A DNA stretch of 64,000 bases from Apium graveolens (lineage: Eukaryota; Streptophyta; Magnoliopsida; Apiales; Apiaceae). Below are positions 56,846-64,000 of this stretch, in pieces. Numbering within the stretch: the first letter of the stretch is position 1; each line of letters begins with the position of its first letter. Where the stretch lies: positions 94,476,609-94,540,608 of the forward strand of contig NC_133653.1 in the NCBI RefSeq assembly GCF_009905375.1, in the 5' to 3' direction. Under the pieces are notes generated by a model, which was not told the DNA's origin, did not search any database, and saw only the letters and a list, made by a program, of their open reading frames with translations. The position numbers and the translations under genes were made by a program.

Positions 56846-57610
56846 AGAGGTAGGATTGGCCGGTCACTACCGGAGGTTCGTTCAAGTTATAAAGATAGTA
56901 GCCCCTTTAACGCGGCTTACTCGTAAGACTGAGAAGTTCGAATGGACAGAGAAATGCGAGAACAGCTTTCAAGAACTGAAGCAGAGGTTGGTGATGGCCC
57001 TTATGCTGGCATTGCCGGATGGAAAAAGGAGATTTTGTGAAGTGTAGTGACGCTTCGCACAAAGGCTTAGGGTGCGTGCTTATGCAGCACGGTAAGTTAA
57101 TCGCGTACATGTCAAGACAATTAAGGTAATATGAAATTCGATATCCCTGCCCATAAGCTTAGGCTCGTGGCAATAGTTTTACCCTAAAGATTGGAGGCAC
57201 TACTTGTATGGAGAGAAGTGCGAGAATTACCTAAGCCATAAGTGCTCTAGTACATTTTCACGTAGAAAGAGCTCAACATATGCCAGAGGAGGCAGTTAGA
57301 GCTAATCAAGAATAATGATTGGGAGATTCTTTATCATTCGGGGAAAGCCAATGTGGTGGCTGATGCCCTTAGTAAAAAGGAGAGACTCAAGATGATAATG
57401 TCTTTGGGAGAGTTTATAAGAGATTTTGGAAATAGTAGTGAAGGTAACCGGAGCCGGTACCGAAAAGCTGTTTGAGATTGCAATAGAGACCGAATTATTG
57501 GAAAAGAGCATACGGTGGCAGAGGAAGATGATAAGGGAATAATGAGGTATTCCTACAGAATTTGGGTTCCAAATGTTCAAGAGCTTAAAGATGAGATCTT
57601 AGATGAAAGC
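56846..57610 (+). pseudogene. E remnant: RT end, RNase H, start of integrase
   Basis: Pieces match the D pol order. They are a GHYRRFVQ block and APLTRLTRKTEKFEWTEKCENSFQELK (RT thumb region), then [21 protein letters not shown] and [11 protein letters not shown] (RNase H), a [19 protein letters not shown] run and an RIWVPNVQELKDEIL segment before the integrase zinc finger. Frameshifts occur every few dozen codons. The RT catalytic core upstream is missing. Confidence 0.75.
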
Positions 57611-57834
57611 TAGTTTGAGGAATAAGAATTAGGGCAAACCCTGAATGTGATAGTCAGGGAGGACGCCATCAAGATAGAAGGAACCAATAACATAATGAAG
57701 TGGAAAATGAGGATTTTAACGTATAAGATAACCCCAAGTATGGGAGAAGGATGACACATTTCATACTAAGGAAACAGAAAGACGAGTAAGGAAAGGAGAC
57801 CCGAGACGGTACTCCTATACGGAAATTCATGGAT

Positions 57835-58110
57835 CTATCTAAAAAAAAAAAGAACTTAGACTACTATCCCCAACCACCACCTTGAGGAAACAATGCGGTA
57901 GGAAATTCTTTCATGACCTTTAAGTCGCTAAGCTCTCAGAGTTCCAAGGAACAAGCTGACCCTGCCGAGGCAAGAGCCTGGCTAAAGGAAATATAGGAAT
58001 CATTTGAGATTCTGAATGATTGACGAATCACAAAAGAGTGTTTTTGTCACTTACCCTCCTAAGAGAGAGACCACCCACTGGTGAAAGACCAAGGAAGGCA
58101 CGGAGCAAGA
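57835..58110 (+). pseudogene. E remnant: gag capsid piece, out of order
   Basis: Translation shows NSFMTFKSLSS..., then ADPAEARAWLKEI and SFEIL, which is the gypsy gag capsid signature. It lies downstream of the RT/RNase H remnant, the reverse of the normal order, so the interior has been rearranged. Confidence 0.6.
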
Positions 58111-61100
58111 GATTATAATAAACTGATTTAAGTTCAGTCAATTATTTTCGGGAAAGTAATTCCCAAAGATAAGGAGATAGTGTAAAAGCTTTGGAGCTAG
58201 AACAAAAGTGGATGAGTATGATGAATTATAAATCTAAGTTGTAAAAGTTATCAAGATTCGTTCTGAGGACACGACTCCAGAATGACGGGATGTTTGAAAT
58301 CAATGCTTATGTTGTGTTGGTTCATGAAATAATGATAAGAGAAAGGAAAATAAAAAGAAATTGAAGTGGAAAGGAATATAACGGCAATAGAGTTTGAGGA
58401 ATGATAAGGGAGTTGGGTATGAGGAAACCCTAAAGACTCGTAGCAATAGACATAGAAAAGTATGCATTCATAAGGATGAGGGTGATTCACCATGAGTTAA
58501 AGTTGATGGTGGAAGGCATAAGAGATATATATAGTTTACCCCCCTGTAAGTTGGGAGGATTTGAGGAAACCTTGAGATAGTTTGAAGGATAAATAATGAG
58601 ACGCGGATAGACTGAGGAGACAAGGAAGTAAGAAATTAGGAAAATTGGATGAAGGAAGTGACCTTCAAGAATGTGAAGTGTAAGACCGGTGGCTTGATAC
58701 CCAGAAAGGGAGACGCCAGGTATGAAAGATATCCCAACATTGAGGTGACTGTTGAGATAAACAACAAAAGTAAATAAGGAATTATTAAGAAGAAGTTCAC
58801 GTTGAACACGACCAATATCTTCCAGATCCATGTGATCATTACCAAATCAGGAAAGAAAAGCGGATAACCGTTGTTATCTTGTGGAGGCCATATTGATTGA
58901 CCCCATTTTGAATACAGATGTTATTGTGAAATTAGACATATACTATCGAAGTGGGAATGATGGAATAAGACACCCTTATTAGGGATATATGACTTGATTT
59001 ATCCATGGAAGGATGCAGGTACCTTTTAAAGGTGGAATTAAGGATAGAACAACGGTAACTTAAAATGAATCCTAGGGGAATGCATAAAGGTTGGCATTTC
59101 ACCCTTAATAGGGATAGTATGAGTTTTGACAGTATGAATTGGAAAGGATTAAGGTAATAATAACCTTTAAGGATCAGTGGAGAAATTTTTCAGAAGTATA
59201 TAGACAATGGTTCTAGTATTAGTAAATGGTATGGTGATATGCCCCGTATCTAGGGAATACAGGAGGAACGATTGAAGGATAACCTTAGAGGTTTTATAAG
59301 GAGAAAGGTAATATTCGAAATTCTCAAGAATAGAAATGTTGATAAAGGAAATATGACGTAATTATAATGTTGCCAAGTGGGGCACGTGTTAAACCACGAG
59401 AAAGTATGGATCGAACCAGTATGGTCGAAATTGTTCAGGGCAATTAGGAGAATTAGATAAAAGATGTTCTAATTATGATTGGGAGTCAGTCATGACAGTG
59501 ATTAACCTCTAAAGACTGAGGCAATAACTTATGGAAAAATGGTGATATTTTTTTTTTACTTATCAGATTTTAAGGAAAACATCTTCACATAAGCTGTGAT
59601 TGAAATGAGGTAGAAAATTTAGTTGAAGGTGGTTAAAAGACATTGATTATAAGGAACTATTACTATCAGGAAAGGCCAAAGAGGTGGCCGACACTTTAAC
59701 AGTAAAAGGATAATTGTAGGCGCTTGTGCCAAAGGATACAGTGATGATGGTTAAAAGCTGAAGGTTGTATTATGGTTTGGAAGATTGACATTCCTTCTGA
59801 TGACTGTGCAATACCCAGCCGTAATAGTAGTTGGTAAAGGTTTAATTCGTGTAATCGCCATGAGCGGGCTATCTATCTTAGAAGGTACTATCTTGAGAAT
59901 GAGCCTGGACCATGTTTCAAAAGGACTAAACGAACCTTTGAGTTAAGTCTTCAATTGAAGGCATATGATTAAGAATGGTATTAACCTGCTATCGTTGCTT
60001 TGAGCGAAACTCTTTTGCAATTTTATCTGCTTCATGTCATGTATGTATGTCAGGATCAGGAGTGTTCTTCATGAATCAGGAATGGTGATTATGTTACCTC
60101 CTTAGAATGATTTGATACGACATGTATGGACTCCGTATGGTTAGATATTAAGATTTTATGGAAAAGTGAATAACGACAGTAGGTCAGTGGTGGACCATAG
60201 TAAGGCAGCAATTATTCTGCGAGTAGTGAGCTGATTACAACCGTGAGAGTTGTATTGGAATGGGTGTTGAGATTGAGTACCACTAATCGGGTCGTGGTAG
60301 TGTATAAGTTATCATTGATAGACTAATTAAGTAGAGTATCTACCTAGTGAATTATTATTCTTTCTTATCAATAGAGAGTCGTATTATTATACGAGGAAGG
60401 TTGCGGTGCAAGCATAGAATTCAAGTAACGATGATGTCTAGAATGAGATCCCAGATTCGATTTTCGATGTCGAGGGAGTTTCAAAGGTAATTGTGTATAA
60501 GCTCAAGGAAGAGTGTGGGTCCATAGAATGATGGACGGGATAGCGAAAATATTTAGGCACGTGAAATGCGAGGCTATAATGCTTAATGTTGATTTATATA
60601 CATATATGTTTTATTCTTCTATGACAAACCTCTATAGTTCAGAGGTAGATTCCAAGCCAGATATTTTATGGCAATAAAATTTTTTATGAATATACAATTC
60701 TCTTCAGTTCGTTCTTTTCTCTTCTTTTCATTTCATGTAAGCTGAGAAGAACAACCCTTCCAGAAAGGGGAGGTATTGCCGAATGACTATCTATCTGTGT
60801 GATAGAAGCCTAGTAGGATACCATCTATTGTTTAATTGCTTGTCAAGTACTAAAGGCTGGCCACCTTCTGTACTAACTATGCGATATAACAAGTGTTCAT
60901 GATCATAGTGATCTCTCAACAAATTCCTTTACTTCTATATGATTGATCAAGCTTCCAAAAATAGAAACAACTGAAAAAGGAGTAATAAAGTGGTGGTAGT
61001 ATGCGGAATGGGAACACATTCGTGATACTAAGGTTGACGTGGTTATTAAAAGGTTATAGAACGCTAACGAGCAAAAGTATAACCAGTATAATATTAGGAA

Positions 61101-61139
61101 CGGAAGGTAGTAGCGATTACGAACTGGAAAAGAATGGGT
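58111..61139 (+). other. E interior without recognisable genes
   Basis: About 3 kb of A/G-rich sequence without an open frame of note. Scattered short similarities to integrase and linker sequence are too weak to place. The open stretches on the minus strand here are unsupported. Confidence 0.5.
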
Positions 61140-61905
61140 ATTGAGAAGCAAGAGTTCGAATGATTGGAAGCTATGATGAGAGTCTGTGTAATAGACTTGA
61201 AAGAATTTGGAAAGATCACTTAATTCGGATTGAGTTATCTTACGACAATAGATCATATGTCATTATCGAGATGTCGCCTTATGAGATCCTTGAGGGAAGA
61301 CAATGTCGATCTCCCTTATGTTAGGATGAAGTTGTAGAGCGCAAGATGCTCGGACCCACAGTAGTCCAAAGGACCAAGGATATGATAAATCTAATCAGAG
61401 GACGGCTGGTAGTAGCCCAAGATGGACATGATAAGTATGTTGATTTGACACGAAAGGATAAAGAGTATGAAATAGGGGACCTAGTAATGTTATAGGTATC
61501 TCGTGGAAAGGATTGATGAGGTTCGGAAAGAAAGGAAAGCTAAGTCTACAATTTGTTGGACCCTTGGATATATTAAGACGTTTGGGAAGTTAGCATATGA
61601 GCTAGCCCTAACCCCGAACATGTAGCAGGTCGTAACGTGTTTCACGTATCAATGTAAGGAAGTGTAATTCAGATGCCAGATAAATAGAGGCATATGAGCG
61701 CATAGATATGCAACCCGACGTAACCTATATGGAGCAACCAGGAAGGGTTATAGAGTGAAAAGGAACAAGTGCTTAGGAGAAGGATTATCAAACTAGGCAG
61801 AGTTTGATGGTAGAACCACAATGTGGGAAAATTGACTCGAGAGTTAGAAAGTGCAATGCTAAGAGAGTATCCCTATTTATTTTCAATTTGATTCCGGGAC
61901 GGAAT
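61140..61905 (+). pseudogene. E remnant: integrase C-terminus and chromodomain
   Basis: In shifting frames one reads LEAMMRVCVIDLKEFG, then a GRQCRSPL block, then DRKDKEYEIGDLVML-, KGKLSLQFVGP- and GKLAYELALTPNM-like blocks. EQVLRRRIIKLGRV and a decayed chromodomain follow, ending near the PPT. The order is the same as at the end of D pol. Many stops mean no product. Confidence 0.7.
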
Positions 61906-61911
61906 CCTTTT

Positions 61912-61924
61912 AAGGAGGGGAGAC
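61912..61924 (+). promoter_or_regulatory. Polypurine tract of E
   Basis: AAGGAGGGGAGAC abuts the 3' LTR. It is preserved although the coding interior is not. Confidence 0.9.
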
Positions 61925-64000
61925 TGTAATAACCCCAATTTTTGGAAATTTTTGAAACCCTTATGAATAGTGTTTTTGCTGAATGAGAAAACTGTTCATG
62001 CCACGCTATGTAGGGGTTCTGTTATTGATCTTATGGGATATTATTAGTACTCTATGAAGTATATAAGTGTATGTAAAGATCGTCAGAATCCAATTCCGAA
62101 CACTTTGATTTTTCCCAGAAATCCACTAGATACGGAAAGAATTGAGAAAAAGGTAACCGGATAAAAAGGATTTAAATTAAAGGATTATAAGAGAGGATCA
62201 TAAAAGGAATGTAATATATTGAGAAAGGTTAAGGGAACCTAAGTAATAAGATCCCGGGTATGATCCCTCAAACGATAAACGAAAACGAAAGTTAAGCGAA
62301 CCGTATAACAGATCAGCGGTCATTAGGCAAACAATTAGGAAGTTAAGCAAAGGGATTAGAGGAAGTGATGTCACCCAACCAATGAGAAGAGGACAAGGAA
62401 GGGAGGATGACATAGCAATGTGATGTAAGCATGACATAGGGAAGGAGGAGGTGTGGTTGGTTTATAACCACACAAATATGAGGTTATTAAGGTAATTAAC
62501 CAAAAACAAAACAAAAAAACAACCAAGCTAAGCCAAACAAATCAAAAAACACAAAATCATTTCATTCTCATCATCTTGCTCTCGGCTTTTCATCTTTTTC
62601 AAGGGCAAGAATTTCAAAAATCAAGTTCCAAGCATTGTTAAATCACAAGGTAATTATCTAAGCTTCCTTGTACATAGATATGGATATGCTATAAGTTTAA
62701 GCTCCTAATTCCTTCACAATCTCTTCCAATAAATCAAGGAAGAAGATGGTGAATAGTAACCTTCAAGAAATAACTTTAGTTTTCTTGAATTTTTATGAAA
62801 GATTAAGGTTATACAAGCAAGGATCAAGGTTCTTTTAGGCATTCAAAGCTCTTGGGTTGTGTTAGGAAGCTTCAAGGAGGTATAAACAACTTTCACCTTT
62901 AACTTATAGTTTGAACTTTGAGTTTTGATGAGTTTATGGATGGATTAATGTATATATAGAAATATCCATGTATGTATAGCAAGATCCATGTATGTTAGAT
63001 AGTTTGGTTGGATTTGTGGTGATTTTGGATATGAATCTTGGTTAATGGTTAATGAATCTTAAGTTATGGTTAGTAGATCATGTTTGCGGTTGAATAAGTT
63101 GGAAAACCTTGAGATTATGGACTGACTTTGCCTTGATATAAGTTGTGTTTGACGTATTGATGATGGTTGGGTGGTTTGTAGTGAATTGGTAAAGAATTGG
63201 AGTGGTATAAATATTGGTAATCGCGTAAACATAGCCGTCGTAACGTCCGATTTACTTTAGACTGCTTTTGTTCATAACATTTGGACCCGAGGACTCCCTG
63301 CTAGATTATGACCACTGCCATGTTTAGATAGCTCATGTTACGAGCTTCGTTTTGATATGTAGTTCGTTCGATTCCGATTTACGGTTTAGGAGAAACGACC
63401 GTTTCAAGTAACGGTGTTTCGCGAACGAAACTTTTTCCCTCGCCTTACTTTGAAACATAGGTTAAAGACCAAAAAGGGTTAATTAATGTATGAAACAATT
63501 ATGGTAAGAGTGTTAGGCAGTTGGTAAGACACTCGCGAAGGAATCGCTTTAAAACTCGTAATGGTTAATTTATTAAAAATGGTGGAGCCGAGGGTACTCG
63601 AGTGACTTAAGAGAATCAATAAGCGCAAAACAAGCGTTAGAGTCTAAGTTAGTTACAGTATAGATTTACAAGTGACTTTGGTTTAATTCCAACTTACTTG
63701 TTGTTTATAGGTTACCAGACTCGTCCCGAGCCTTTTATCACCCCAAGTCGCTCAGGCAAGTTTTCTACCCGTTATAACTGTTGTGGTGATGAATATATGT
63801 ATTTGCATTATCTTGCGATAGATGCATGTTGGATAATTAGCAAATGTTGTTATATATTGAAGCATGCTGCTATGGTATATATATATGCATGCCTGTTTCG
63901 CATTCTTTCCATATATATATCTGTTGATTCAGTTGATAATACCTATGCTAGAGGATAGCGGTAATTTGCATATACCCTTAGTACAGGGACCCAAAGGTGA
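61925..64000 (+). repeat. Element E 3' LTR (first 2,076 bases)
   Basis: It is collinear with 52126-54201 at a constant offset of 9,799 bases with five substitutions. It is cut by the end of the window, before the short-ORF region. Confidence 0.96.

Larger units (their letters stand above)
52126..64000 (+). mobile_element. Element E: young, non-autonomous Tekay-like gypsy element (right end outside window)
   Basis: The complete 5' LTR of 4,284 bp, a 5.5-kb interior and the first 2,076 bases of the 3' LTR are visible. The PBS (56414) and PPT (61912-61924) are intact. LTR copies differ at five of 2,076 positions (52298, 53505, 53616, 53950, 54095) with no indels. The interior retains only wrecked pieces of chromovirus genes, not in canonical order. 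It is therefore a recent insertion of an element that cannot encode its own enzymes. Confidence 0.92.

Noticed and set aside
58251..58845. Minus-strand ORFs in E's interior
   Set aside because: They are antisense to A/G-rich decayed coding sequence and lack any domain. They are shadows.

Overview
This window is plant repeat DNA, almost certainly from a large, retrotransposon-rich eudicot nuclear genome. I find no host gene, rRNA, tRNA or CRISPR array. Nearly every base can be assigned to LTR retrotransposons: three related Ty1/copia elements of the SIRE (Sirevirus/Maximus) type, one unrelated Ty1/copia element, two Ty3/gypsy chromoviruses of the Tekay/Del type, and fragments of further gypsy LTRs. 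The A+T-rich sequence, initiator-Met-tRNA primer sites and chromodomain gypsy elements fit a plant. I cannot name the species.

Layout. 1-298 is the 3' tail of a gypsy LTR. 299-18554 is copia element A (+), with gag, pol and a long accessory ORF3; its 3' end and 3' LTR are lost. A's pol is split by copia element F (4170-12098, minus strand, 5-bp target duplication GTTTT). 18555-20806 is a scar of two gypsy LTR fragments in opposite orientations. 20807-44525 is copia element B (+), whose 5' LTR is truncated. B is split by copia element C (29651-42702, 13,052 bp, two 607-bp LTRs, target duplication AAAAT). B's 3' LTR is cut at 44525 by gypsy element D (minus). D's gag region is cut at 52126 by gypsy element E (+), which runs off the window inside its 3' LTR. 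The nesting gives relative ages: F is younger than A, C and D are younger than B, and E is younger than D. E is the youngest, with five differences in 2,076 aligned LTR bases.

How the parts work. A, B and C share one plan: LTR, PBS, gag with zinc knuckles, a short GT...AG-bounded gap, then pol (protease, integrase, reverse transcriptase, RNase H). A non-coding spacer follows, and then accessory ORFs that each begin behind a TATA-like box and a pyrimidine-rich leader. All coding regions carry stops or frameshifts, so none looks autonomous. D is a chromovirus with protease, RT, RNase H, integrase and chromodomain; the catalytic Asp of RT motif A is changed to Gly. E has young 4.3-kb LTRs around a wrecked, partly reordered interior, so it was probably mobilised in trans.

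Most interesting signals. (1) The gypsy LTRs of D and E each encode a short ORF at a similar distance from the LTR 3' end. Its N-terminus (MARLRRTARKSVPGG in D, MARLQQTQRKRVG in E) resembles the histone H3 tail around the ARKS/K9 site, and a third LTR fragment has a weaker relative. (2) Element F's leader holds four 25-bp palindromes and, separately, four hairpins around a conserved GGCTGTGGCACG core. (3) All three SIRE-type elements have a 34-39 nt GT...AG interval between gag and pol whose removal would keep the frame. (4) Each SIRE-type element has its own short word scattered through LTR and non-coding DNA (and, in A and C, coding DNA); in A it occurs in several reading frames.
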